From the NCBI GenBank assembly GCA_903923345.1, contig CAIXXI010000238.1:1-9852 (forward strand): DNA of 9,852 nucleotides, read 5' to 3'. Source of the stretch: an uncultured Burkholderiales bacterium. Its GTDB lineage: Bacteria > Pseudomonadota > Gammaproteobacteria > Burkholderiales > Burkholderiaceae_E. The position numbers and the translations under genes are program-made. Each line of letters begins with the position of its first letter. Within the stretch, counting starts at the first letter, position 1. Positions 1-5,830 of the stretch are shown here, piece after piece. The notes beneath the pieces were generated by a model. It was given only the letters and a program-made list of their open reading frames with translations. It had not been told where the DNA came from and ran no database searches.

Positions 1-648
1 CAGTCTTGCACTGGCATGCTCGCCGCTCGCGCGGCTCAGATGAAGCCCCAGGTCGTCCAGTTTGACGATGGCCGCCACTGCGCCATAGACCCCGACGGTC
101 ATGAGCACGGCGACTGCGGCGAGAACCCCGATACGAACTGGCAGCGTTGCGGCCGCGACGGTTCCCAGCGCAATCACGATGATTTCTGCCGACAGAATGA
201 AGTCAGTCCGGATCGCACCGCGGATCTTTTCCCGCTCGGTTTGTCCTGGCTCGACTGAACTACCCGGGTGTGCAGCGTGAACCGCAGGCTCGGCTGCATG
301 ATGCGAGTCATCGCTCATCCAGCGGTGGGCGAGTTTCTCCACGCCTTCGAAGCACAGGTAAATGCCGCCCATCACCAGAAGCGGTGTGATCGCCCAGGGC
401 GCAATCGCGCTGATCAGGATCGCCAGCGGCACCAGAATCAGCTTGTTGACCGCTGAGCCTTTGGCGACAGCCCAGACCACAGGCAATTCGCGTTCGGCCC
501 TCACGCCCGAGACTTGCTGGGCATTGAGCGCCAGGTCGTCGCCGAGCACGCCAGCGGTTTTGCTAGAGGCCACCTTGGTCATGGTGGCGACATCGTCGAG
601 GATCGTGCTGATGTCGTCGAGCAGCGTCAGCAGGCTGGCGAAGGCCAT
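1..648 (-). CDS. yedI: DUF808 family inner-membrane protein (YedI-like), 3' end cut by window edge
   Basis: Read on the minus strand, an open frame of 216 codons starts at the ATG at 646-648 and runs off the left edge, so only the N-terminal part is present (family members are about 300 residues). The start reads MAFASLLTLLDDISTILDD and is followed by a KTAGVLGDDLALNAQQVSG block and RAERELPVVWAVAKGS, which I recognise as the conserved N-terminus of E. coli YedI (DUF808). A hydrophobic stretch (LVPLAILISAIAPWAITPLL) and a later one after GAIRTDFILSAEIIVIALG indicate a polytopic inner-membrane protein. A His-rich linker (HRWMSDDSHHAAEPAVHAAH) separates them. This is the only ATG/GTG/TTG start in its frame after an upstream stop, although the Shine-Dalgarno is weak. 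Molecular function is unknown for the family. It lies downstream of ssrA in the same orientation. Confidence 0.9.
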   Translation of the reverse strand, partial: MAFASLLTLLDDISTILDDVATMTKVASSKTAGVLGDDLALNAQQVSGVRAERELPVVWAVAKGSAVNKLILVPLAILISAIAPWAITPLLVMGGIYLCFEGVEKLAHRWMSDDSHHAAEPAVHAAHPGSSVEPGQTEREKIRGAIRTDFILSAEIIVIALGTVAAATLPVRIGVLAAVAVLMTVGVYGAVAAIVKLDDLGLHLSRASGEHASARL

Positions 649-706
649 GAGAAGTGCGGCTGGAATAAGGAGGCCGCAGTATAGCTACGCAACTTGAAAT
701 GGGAAT

Positions 707-737
707 GCCGGGTGATTGGGTGATACGGACACCCGGC
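707..737 (-). terminator. Hairpin downstream of ssrA, possible terminator or 3' end of the coding RNA
   Basis: An inverted repeat of 8 perfect base pairs, GCCGGGTG at 707-714 and CACCCGGC at 730-737, encloses a 15-base loop. A smaller alternative hairpin (GGGTG/CACCC) is nested inside. It lies 19 bases past the tmRNA tag stop codon and about 60 bases before the DUF808 start. No real T-run follows on the minus strand, so it may be a weak terminator, the 3' boundary of the coding half of tmRNA, or a processing signal. I cannot tell which from sequence. Confidence 0.35.
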
Positions 738-755
738 GAAACCGCAGCCTAGGCC

Positions 756-788
756 TTAGGCGGCCAGGGCAAAACGCTCATCGTTGGC
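756..788 (-). other. tmRNA tag reading frame (ANDERFALAA, then TAA)
   Basis: Read on the minus strand from 788, the frame is GCC AAC GAT GAG CGT TTT GCC CTG GCC GCC TAA, giving A-N-D-E-R-F-A-L-A-A and a stop. The first GCC is the presumed resume codon. The hydrophobic ALAA end is the signature recognised by ClpXP-type proteases and the ANDE start is typical of proteobacterial tags. The stop codon is in the loop of a hairpin (CCGCCTA pairing with TAGG...GCGG), the usual position of the helix following the tag. Confidence 0.93.
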
Positions 789-869
789 GTTTAAGGATTT
801 GCTTCATTTACGTCGATCGCCTGACGTGCCGCCTGCTCTGCTATCTCGCCCTGTCGAAACCGGTCGGGC

Positions 870-915
870 CCACCACTGAACATCCGGATGCTGCCGCTTG
901 GATATTCACTGGTGG
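870..915 (-). other. Intervening segment between permuted tmRNA halves, with extended processing helix
   Basis: The 38 bases at 872-909 separate the CCA end of the acceptor piece from the 5' end of the coding piece and should be removed on maturation. In the precursor, CCACCAGTGAA (905-915, minus) can pair with TTCAGTGGTGG (870-880, minus), 10 of 11 positions, so the acceptor stem continues through the CCA end into the spacer. The distal part contains the perfect palindrome CATCCGGATG (881-890). This geometry would present both termini to tRNA-type processing enzymes such as RNase P at 871. That use is inference. Confidence 0.6.
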
Positions 916-980
916 ACCCGGGGGGAATCGAACCCCCGTCCAGAACGCATTGACTTCACCGGAATTACGGCAATCCTTGA

Positions 981-1008
981 ATTCTACGACCAATTGGCCG
1001 AATTTCAA
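981..1008 (-). promoter_or_regulatory. Sigma-70 promoter for ssrA
   Basis: On the minus strand TTGAAA (1003-1008) and TAGAAT (981-986) are separated by 16 bases, a good match to -35 and -10 elements. The predicted start near 974-975 gives an acceptor RNA of about 66 bases, which fits the short acceptor piece expected of a two-piece tmRNA. It lies about 40 bases past the stop codon of the upstream aldo/keto reductase gene, so ssrA need not depend on readthrough. Confidence 0.6.
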
Positions 1009-1045
1009 TCGGCCGAGCTTGCATGCGGCGGTCTGAAGGCGACGG

Positions 1046-2122
1046 TTAGCGGGCGGCCGCAGCGTTTCGCTGGTTGATGCCTTTTCGGATGATGCCGTTG
1101 TAGGCCTTACCGGGGTAGGGCGGCATGGAGCCCAGGGTGCCAAAGCCTGGCAGGGCTTCGACGAACTTGAACATGCGCTCGCGCAGGGCCCGGTCGGGCA
1201 AAGGGCCCTTCAGCGCGCCGATGTTCTGGCTCTGATGTTCGGGATTGAGGGTGGCCGGGATGGCACAGGTGATGGCCGGATGCGAGATGACCCACTTCAG
1301 GAAGTACTGCGCCCAGTTGGTCACGCCGATTTCAGCAGCGAAATCCGGCAGCGGCCGGCCTTCGACCAGTTTGAAGAGCCGTGCCTTTTCAAAAGGCATG
1401 TTCACCTGAACCGCCACGCCTTTGTCCAGGGCCGCTGGCAGGATCCGCTCTTCAGCCTGGCGAGTGTGGATCGAGTAATGCACCTGTACGAAGTCCACCT
1501 CGCCGCGCTCCACATACGGGGCCAGCGCGCTGAAGTACGGCAGCTCGTGGTGGGTGACCCCTGTGTAGCGGATCAGCCCTTCTTTTTTCCAGTTGCGAAG
1601 CACCGGCAGGATCTGGTCGACGTTGACCAGGCTGTGCACCTGCATGACATCGATCTTGTCGCGCCACAGCCGCTGCATCGACTGCTCAAGGCTTCTGCGT
1701 GCATGGCTGTCATCGGAGAGAAACTCGCCGGTCGACCAGATCTTGTTGGTGACAAACACATTCTGGTTCACCCCCATGGCGGTGGTGAAGTCGCCCACGC
1801 TGATCTCGCCGGTGCCATAGAGGGGCGAGGTATCGATCACGCGGCCACCGCCATCCCAGAAGCGGCGAATGACTTCACGAATGGTGTCCCGAGGCTGGCC
1901 AGGCAGCAGGTCGAAGGTCAGGTAGGTGCCCAGCCCGATCGCCGGAACCACCTCGCCGGTTTTGGGAATCTTGCGGGTGATGATCTCGGACGCAGGCGCG
2001 GAGGTCTGAGCGGACGCCGATTCGCTGCCGAGCAGCCCCAGGGGCAGGGCTGCACCGGCTCCGAGGGTTTTGAGGAAGCCGCGACGCGGCTCGATGTTGA
2101 TGGGTGCGATCGGAAGCGTCAT
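1046..2122 (-). CDS. Aldo/keto reductase family oxidoreductase, Tat-exported (periplasmic)
   Basis: A 358-residue protein. The N-terminus has a twin-arginine signal (RRGFLKT, residues 13-19) followed by a hydrophobic region and a likely cleavage site near ASAQ (36-39), so folded protein is probably exported to the periplasm by Tat. The mature part is an aldo/keto reductase TIM barrel with the family's catalytic tetrad visible: Asp97 and Tyr102 (VIDTSPLYG), Lys127 (FVTNKIW) and His163 (VMQVHS). A C-terminal segment (AIPATLNPEHQSQNIGAL) resembles the region that binds the adenosine phosphate of NADP(H). The family reduces carbonyl compounds; the substrate cannot be read here. A periplasmic location is unusual for a nicotinamide-dependent enzyme and may imply a pre-bound cofactor. 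The ATG at 2120-2122 is the only start that keeps the Tat signal, though its ribosome binding site is weak. It lies 83 bases downstream of the citryl-CoA lyase-like gene and may share its transcript. Confidence 0.88.
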   Translation of the reverse strand: MTLPIAPINIEPRRGFLKTLGAGAALPLGLLGSESASAQTSAPASEIITRKIPKTGEVVPAIGLGTYLTFDLLPGQPRDTIREVIRRFWDGGGRVIDTSPLYGTGEISVGDFTTAMGVNQNVFVTNKIWSTGEFLSDDSHARRSLEQSMQRLWRDKIDVMQVHSLVNVDQILPVLRNWKKEGLIRYTGVTHHELPYFSALAPYVERGEVDFVQVHYSIHTRQAEERILPAALDKGVAVQVNMPFEKARLFKLVEGRPLPDFAAEIGVTNWAQYFLKWVISHPAITCAIPATLNPEHQSQNIGALKGPLPDRALRERMFKFVEALPGFGTLGSMPPYPGKAYNGIIRKGINQRNAAAAR

Positions 2123-2205
2123 TGGGGTGGCCTGTCAAAAGGGGCTTGGAATGCGGGGTGCTTGAAGTGAGCCGTGAGCAGTCGGGGTCAATCCGGGTCT
2201 GATGA

Positions 2206-3003
2206 TTATTCAGGCATCGGGCCGGTGTAGGTCACCTGATCCTGCGGCACATGCCGCCAACGGGTGCCCTGACCCTTCTCCTCGAGATGGTGAGCGAGCG
2301 TACTGAAACTGCGTGGAATCATGACGAAAGCCGCCACGCATTCCGGGGGCAGCTCCATGTCAAGCACGATCGCGGCAACGATGCCATCGATGTTGATCGG
2401 GATCGGGCGGCCTTTGCGGCGAGCGAGTTCGGCTTCGGTTGCCACAAGCAGTCGACAAAAGGGGCCTGCTGCCCCGGATGTTTGTGCAACCTCGAGCAGG
2501 GCGGGTGCGCGGGGGTCTTTCGCGTGGGCCGGAATGCCGAAGCCGGGCATGCGGGCGCCGGATTGAACGGTCTGATCGATGAGGTATCCGGCCGCCTTCT
2601 GGATGGCCTGATCGTCGATATCGCCGCCGTCGGGTGCCACCGTCTGCAGTGCCTGGGTGAGCAGCCGCGCCAGTGGCTCACCCGCGCCGCCCATGATGTC
2701 GCCGAACATCAGGATGCCGCCTGCGATCGCTGCCGGAATCGAGGTGCCATAGGAAGCGAATGCACGGCCGATCATGGCGGAGGGCGTGACCGCATGGTCG
2801 ACGCAGGCCGTGAAGACCGCATCCAGCGTGCGGGCCTGACCTGGGGTGGGCATGTGCCCGGTGAGCATCAGAAAGACGGACTGAGCAAAACTCGCTTCAC
2901 GAATGAGGTCGCTCAGGCGGTGTCCGCGCAGGATCAGCTCTTCTTCAGTCTCGGTGCTGACGATCTTCGAGATGGCCGTCTCGTAGTGATGCATGTCGAA
3001 CAT
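2206..3003 (-). CDS. Citrate-synthase-family protein, citryl-CoA lyase type
   Basis: A 265-residue protein, much shorter than citrate synthase (about 430). It resembles the citryl-CoA lyase group, which corresponds to the C-terminal domain of ATP-citrate lyase and cleaves citryl-CoA to acetyl-CoA and oxaloacetate. Visible landmarks are FGDIMGGAGEP (100-110), where the citrate synthase His274 position is not histidine, MPGFGIPAHAKDPRAP (152-167) with His160 as the likely second catalytic histidine, NIDG with Asp206 as the likely catalytic aspartate, and IPRSFSTLAHHLEE near the C-terminus, matching the family's Arg and His citrate/CoA segment. I chose the ATG at 3001-3003 because AGGAG lies 11 bases upstream; a TTG start at 3036 would fall inside the tRNA terminator. 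Reaction and substrate remain inferred: members of this group are often annotated without biochemical proof and could use another acyl-CoA thioester. The gene sits between a tRNA-Lys terminator and a Tat-exported reductase. Confidence 0.8.
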   Translation of the reverse strand: MFDMHHYETAISKIVSTETEEELILRGHRLSDLIREASFAQSVFLMLTGHMPTPGQARTLDAVFTACVDHAVTPSAMIGRAFASYGTSIPAAIAGGILMFGDIMGGAGEPLARLLTQALQTVAPDGGDIDDQAIQKAAGYLIDQTVQSGARMPGFGIPAHAKDPRAPALLEVAQTSGAAGPFCRLLVATEAELARRKGRPIPINIDGIVAAIVLDMELPPECVAAFVMIPRSFSTLAHHLEEKGQGTRWRHVPQDQVTYTGPMPE

Positions 3004-3027
3004 GGTCGGGCGGTCTCCTGGGCACAC

Positions 3028-3060
3028 AAAAAACAAGGGCCTGCATCTGCAAGCCCTTGT
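3028..3060 (-). terminator. Intrinsic terminator of the tRNA-Lys transcript
   Basis: On the minus strand ACAAGGGC at 3053-3060 pairs with GCCCTTGT at 3033-3040, with inner TGCA/TGCA pairs (3048-3051, 3042-3045), and is followed by TTTTTT (3028-3033). It lies 19 bases past the tRNA 3' end. The T-run ends about 25 bases before the citryl-CoA lyase-like start and just ahead of its AGGAG site, so that gene must rely on readthrough or a promoter I cannot see. Confidence 0.85.
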
Positions 3061-3078
3061 ATTTGATTCAATTGGAAT

Positions 3079-3154
3079 TGGTAGGCCGTGCGGGATTCGA
3101 ACCTGCGACCAACGGATTAAAAGTCCGCTGCTCTACCAGCTGAGCTAACGACCC
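3079..3154 (-). tRNA. tRNA-Lys (anticodon UUU)
   Basis: A 76-base cloverleaf with encoded CCA. The acceptor strand GGGTCGT pairs with ACGGCCT, including G-U pairs at the first and fourth positions, with discriminator A. The D loop has AGCTCAGCTGGTAGAGC. The anticodon arm is GCGGA-CTTTTAA-TCCGT, giving UUU at positions 34-36 (lysine). The T arm is GCAGG-TTCGAAT-CCTGC. It has its own promoter and terminator and is therefore an independent unit. A tRNA-Lys close to the tol-pal cluster is also seen in E. coli. Confidence 0.97.
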
Positions 3155-3191
3155 GAAAAGCTGTTTTGTTGTTGTTCTGGGAAAGCCCTCA

Positions 3192-3220
3192 ATTATAGGT
3201 CGAGGTGCGTTCATGGTCAA
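3192..3220 (-). promoter_or_regulatory. Near-consensus sigma-70 promoter for tRNA-Lys
   Basis: On the minus strand TTGACC (3215-3220) and a perfect TATAAT (3192-3197) are separated by exactly 17 bases. The predicted start near 3185 leaves a leader of about 30 bases before the tRNA 5' end at 3154. No other gene starts between it and the tRNA. Confidence 0.88.
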
Positions 3221-3256
3221 ACAGATGTCATCTTGCAGCGCTCAGGGCGATGCGGC

Positions 3257-4375
3257 TCATTCCATTCGCTCGACCCGCCAGATCTGGTAGCGCAGGCCCG
3301 CAAGCGCGCCGCAGACGATTGCAATGGTGGCGATCAGTGAACCCAAGGACAGCGTCGACAGGCCGCTGATGCCCTGGCCGATCGTGCAGCCCAGCGCCAT
3401 GACACCGCCAATCCCCATGAGCGCTGCGCCGATCAGGTGGTTTGCAGTGTCTTCGGCGCCGCGAAAGCCTTCCCATCGAAAGGTCCCGGAAAGCAGTGCA
3501 TTGATGGCCGCACCGGCCGCGATGCCCATGACCGCCGCGATGCCCAGCGTCAGCGCCTTGCTCTGATCACTCCAGAGCATCAGCAATTCCAGCGTGTAGG
3601 CGGCGGGCGCCACGAAACTCAGGGATTCCGCACGGCCCGACTGAGTCGCCAGGTAACGGGGCTCGAGTGTGCTCGGATCTTCAGCGACGAAGCCCAGATG
3701 TGCGCTCAGAGACCAGACTGCAACCACGCCCAGCCCAACGCTCACTGCGCCGATCAGGGGAGCGGCCTTGCGCATGGATGGCGCGGCCAGTGTCCAGGCC
3801 AGCAGACCACACCCGATAACAAGGCCCATCCCGATCTGAAAAGGCCAAACGCCTGCGGTGCGCTCGCCTGCAAAGAGGCGGGGCAGGTCCTGGCCGGTCT
3901 GAAAATCGATTGCGATCGGGTCGATCAGGCCGACGCGCCCGACCGCAAAGACGCCCTTCAGTGTCATGTAGGCGAACAGGCCCATCACGACGAAGACCAC
4001 CAGTGATTTGAGATTGCCAGCGCCCAGGCGCAGCAGGGTCTTGGTTCCACAGCCTGAGGCCAGGACCATGCCGAAGCCAAACATCAGGCCACCCAGCGCA
4101 TTCGACAGCCACATCAGCCTGGGCGAGGTGTAAATCGACTGACGCAGATCGATGAACCCGGTGCCGGCCAGCACCTGTGTGCCGATGATTGCGACAGCGA
4201 TCGCGGCCAGCCACATCCGCATGCGGGTCCAGTCCTGAAGGTTCACGATGTCCGAGACCGCGCCCATCGTGCAGAAGTCGGTGCGGCTCATCACGATGCC
4301 GAGCACCAGGCAGATGGCGAAACTGCCCCAGACGACGGCCTGCGTCAGAAAGGCCACTTCCGATTCGGTGATCAT
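3257..4375 (-). CDS. YeeE/YedE family membrane transporter (thiosulfate/sulfur compound uptake)
   Basis: A 372-residue polytopic inner-membrane protein with many hydrophobic segments and both halves of the YeeE/YedE repeat. Signature motifs are SRTDFCTMGA (Cys35), LASGCGTKTLLRLGAGN (Cys109) and ALGCTIGQGISG (about Cys330). These match the conserved cysteines that pass thiosulfate through the pore in characterised YeeE, so uptake of thiosulfate or a related sulfur species is likely. A long insertion (about residues 145-250), containing TAGVWPFQIGMG, follows the first half. The start is the ATG at 4373-4375; no strong Shine-Dalgarno is visible. It begins 39 bases past the cpoB stop with no hairpin between, so cotranscription from the tol-pal operon is possible. 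The usual partner TusA/YeeD is not adjacent. Specificity is inferred from the family. Confidence 0.88.
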   Translation of the reverse strand: MITESEVAFLTQAVVWGSFAICLVLGIVMSRTDFCTMGAVSDIVNLQDWTRMRMWLAAIAVAIIGTQVLAGTGFIDLRQSIYTSPRLMWLSNALGGLMFGFGMVLASGCGTKTLLRLGAGNLKSLVVFVVMGLFAYMTLKGVFAVGRVGLIDPIAIDFQTGQDLPRLFAGERTAGVWPFQIGMGLVIGCGLLAWTLAAPSMRKAAPLIGAVSVGLGVVAVWSLSAHLGFVAEDPSTLEPRYLATQSGRAESLSFVAPAAYTLELLMLWSDQSKALTLGIAAVMGIAAGAAINALLSGTFRWEGFRGAEDTANHLIGAALMGIGGVMALGCTIGQGISGLSTLSLGSLIATIAIVCGALAGLRYQIWRVERME

Positions 4376-4414
4376 GTCAGTCGATGCATGCGTGCTGAGG
4401 CGCGGTGCGCGGGT

Positions 4415-5227
4415 TCAGCGCTTGACGCCGCTGGCAGGCGCCGGCGCCGGCGTGAGTGCGCTGAGTCGCTCGCGCGCGGTGGCCGCGGCAGGCGATTCGG
4501 GGAACTGCTGGTTCAGGGCCTTGAAGGTGTCGGCTGCACCCTTGCGATCTCCGGTCTCGGCCAAGGCCGTGCCGACAACCAGCAGGGCCTCGGGCACCCT
4601 GGGGTTGTCCGGGTACTTCTGCACGAACGACTGCAGGCTGGCGATGGCGCCCTTGTTGTCTTTCTGGGCGTACTGGCTGCTGCCGATCCAGTACAGCGCG
4701 GCAGGGCCATACGCACTTTGAGGGTAGGTGATCTGGAACTGCGCAAACGCACTCTGGGCTGCCCGGAAATCGCCCCCTCGAAAAACAGTCAGGGCTGCGT
4801 CGTAGGCCTTGCGCTCGGTCACATCGACCGTGGCCGGTTTGCCGTCGATCGTGACTGCGACCGGCTCGAAGCGCTTGACCCGATTGTCGATCTGATTTGC
4901 AAAGTCTTTCTGGCTCTTCTGGGCCTGAGCCAGCTCATTGTTCTGAACCTCGATGGCACCGCGCAGACCCGCCAGTTCCTGGCGCATCGACTGGATCTGA
5001 TTCTGCAGCTCGAGTTGTCCGCGGGTGGTTTGCTCGAGCCGCTCGATCCGGGTCGACAAGTCATCGACCCGCTTGAGCAGGACTTGTTGCATCTCATCGA
5101 CCCGGGTGCGCAGATCGAGGATCGCGCGACGGGCCTCGCTGTCGGACAGGATCTGGGCCGACGCGGGCGCCGAGGCCATCAACAGGCCGATCGCGGCCAG
5201 CGTGCAAACCGTGCGCGACATGCTCAT
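4415..5227 (-). CDS. cpoB: Cell division coordinator CpoB (YbgF), periplasmic TPR protein
   Basis: A 270-residue periplasmic protein. Residues 1-25 form a Sec signal peptide ending ASA-Q. Residues about 28-118 form a trimerising coiled coil rich in Leu, Arg, Gln and Glu. Residues about 138-256 hold TPR repeats, with Y-x-x-A, F-R-G-G-D-F-R-A-A and F-x-x-x-Y-P-x-S-x-x-x-x-x-A-x-Y-W-I-G patterns. CpoB interacts with TolA and coordinates outer-membrane constriction with PBP1B-dependent peptidoglycan synthesis. The linker after the coiled coil (EPVAVTIDGKPATVDVTE, 121-138) is longer than a simple hinge. The C-terminus is Ala/Pro-rich. I chose the ATG at 5225-5227 because GAGG lies 5 to 6 bases upstream and only 7 bases separate it from the pal stop; longer in-frame extensions would overlap pal. 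Last of the canonical tol-pal genes. Confidence 0.94.
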   Translation of the reverse strand: MSMSRTVCTLAAIGLLMASAPASAQILSDSEARRAILDLRTRVDEMQQVLLKRVDDLSTRIERLEQTTRGQLELQNQIQSMRQELAGLRGAIEVQNNELAQAQKSQKDFANQIDNRVKRFEPVAVTIDGKPATVDVTERKAYDAALTVFRGGDFRAAQSAFAQFQITYPQSAYGPAALYWIGSSQYAQKDNKGAIASLQSFVQKYPDNPRVPEALLVVGTALAETGDRKGAADTFKALNQQFPESPAAATARERLSALTPAPAPASGVKR

Positions 5228-5234
5228 GGCTGCC

Positions 5235-5810
5235 TCACTGATAAACCAGGTCGGCGCGCCGGTTCTCGGCCAGCGCGGAATCGTCCGTACCGCTGGACTT
5301 GGGCTTTTCTTCGCCGAGGCTGACGGCCTCGATCTGCGAATCGGCCACGCCCAGTGCGGTGAGTGCCCGGCGCACTGCCTCTGCGCGCTTCTGGCCGAGT
5401 GCGAGGTTGTATTCGCGGCTGCCACGTTCATCGGTATTGCCTTGAACGATCACTTTCCGACCTTTGTTCGCGAGGAGGTAGCGGGCATGCGCCTCGACCA
5501 CCGGACGGAACTCGTCACGAATGCTGAAGCTGTCGAAGTCGAAGTAAATGCTGCGTTTTGACAGCGGATTTTTGGGGTCGTTGAGCGGGTCTTTGGATGG
5601 GTCGAGCGTGACCTGAGCGACAGGTCGTTCGCTGCCCAGCTGATTGCTGCCGGCACCCGAGGTTTGTCCGGCGCGAGCTGCAGCGTCTGCGGCGGCTCGG
5701 GCAGCCGCCTCGTCGGTGGCCGGATCGTCGAGCTTGATCTGCTGGGCGCAGGCGGTCAGCAGCACGACCAGCGTGAGTGCTGCGAAACGATGGATCGATT
5801 TGAGGGTCAT
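5235..5810 (-). CDS. pal: Peptidoglycan-associated lipoprotein Pal
   Basis: A 191-residue outer-membrane lipoprotein that binds peptidoglycan and, through TolB, the Tol motor. A lipoprotein signal ends at the lipobox LTAC, making Cys21 the lipidated N-terminus. An Ala-rich and charged linker (about 33-50) leads to an OmpA-like domain (about 87-191) that opens with SIYFDFDSF and carries NTDERGSREYNLALGQKRA (125-143), where the Asp and Arg residues that bind diaminopimelate are found. The full protein is slightly longer than typical Pal (about 170 residues) because of the linker. The start is the ATG at 5808-5810, with GGAG 7 bases upstream; the longer TTG start at 5822 would include the ribosome binding site. 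It follows tolB by 72 bases and precedes cpoB by 7. Confidence 0.97.
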   Translation of the reverse strand: MTLKSIHRFAALTLVVLLTACAQQIKLDDPATDEAAARAAADAAARAGQTSGAGSNQLGSERPVAQVTLDPSKDPLNDPKNPLSKRSIYFDFDSFSIRDEFRPVVEAHARYLLANKGRKVIVQGNTDERGSREYNLALGQKRAEAVRRALTALGVADSQIEAVSLGEEKPKSSGTDDSALAENRRADLVYQ

Positions 5811-5830
5811 GGTGTGCTCCAAAATGCAGG

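Larger units (their letters stand above)
707..975 (-). ncRNA. ssrA: Transfer-messenger RNA, circularly permuted two-piece form (betaproteobacterial type)
   Basis: tmRNA rescues ribosomes stalled on broken mRNAs: it acts as an alanyl-tRNA, then templates a degradation tag. Here the two tRNA-like ends are in permuted order on the minus strand. The acceptor segment comes first (975 to 910): a T arm of five G-C pairs (921-925 with 933-937) around loop TTCGATT, the acceptor 3' strand (914-920), discriminator A and an encoded CCA (910-912). A 38-base spacer follows (872-909). The segment carrying the normal 5' end then starts at 871 with GGGCCCGACCGG. GGGCCCG pairs fully with CGGGTCC and has G3-U70, the alanine identity pair. 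A P2-like helix can form between 847-853 (CAGGGCG) and 941-947 (CGTTCTG). The tag frame (756-788) encodes ANDERFALAA and its stop sits in a hairpin. The acceptor 5' end is inferred from the promoter. The coding-piece 3' end is uncertain, between about 740 and 700. This matches the class Rfam calls beta_tmRNA; the mature RNA should be two pieces held by base pairing. Confidence 0.92.

Noticed and set aside
16..697. Plus-strand open frames at 16-258, 268-456 and 362-697
   Set aside because: They are antisense to the DUF808 gene, whose minus-strand frame is continuous and recognisable.
910..950. Isolated T arm plus CCA, first read as a tRNA remnant or attachment site
   Set aside because: A matching acceptor 5' strand and a tmRNA tag lie downstream in permuted order, so it is the tmRNA acceptor piece, not a fragment.
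841..1143. Minus-strand open frame of 100 codons over the ssrA region
   Set aside because: It runs through the tmRNA acceptor arm, spacer and the end of the reductase gene; the RNA structure explains the sequence.
1235..2170. Plus-strand open frame of 311 codons
   Set aside because: Antisense to the aldo/keto reductase; long shadow frames are expected at this GC content.
2123..2205. TTGACC in the gap before the reductase as a possible promoter
   Set aside because: No acceptable -10 lies at 16 to 18 bases.
2251..3066. Plus-strand open frame of 271 codons
   Set aside because: Antisense to the citryl-CoA lyase-like gene and runs into the tRNA terminator; no recognisable protein.
3221..3256. 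Inverted repeat AGATG-T-CATCT after yeeE as a terminator
   Set aside because: The arms are separated by one base, too few for an RNA loop, and no proper T-run follows.
4388..5323. Plus-strand open frame of 311 codons
   Set aside because: Antisense to cpoB and pal; composition is that of a reverse shadow.
5228..5431. 68-codon N-terminal extension of cpoB
   Set aside because: It overlaps pal, lacks a start signal and would bury the clear Sec signal peptide.
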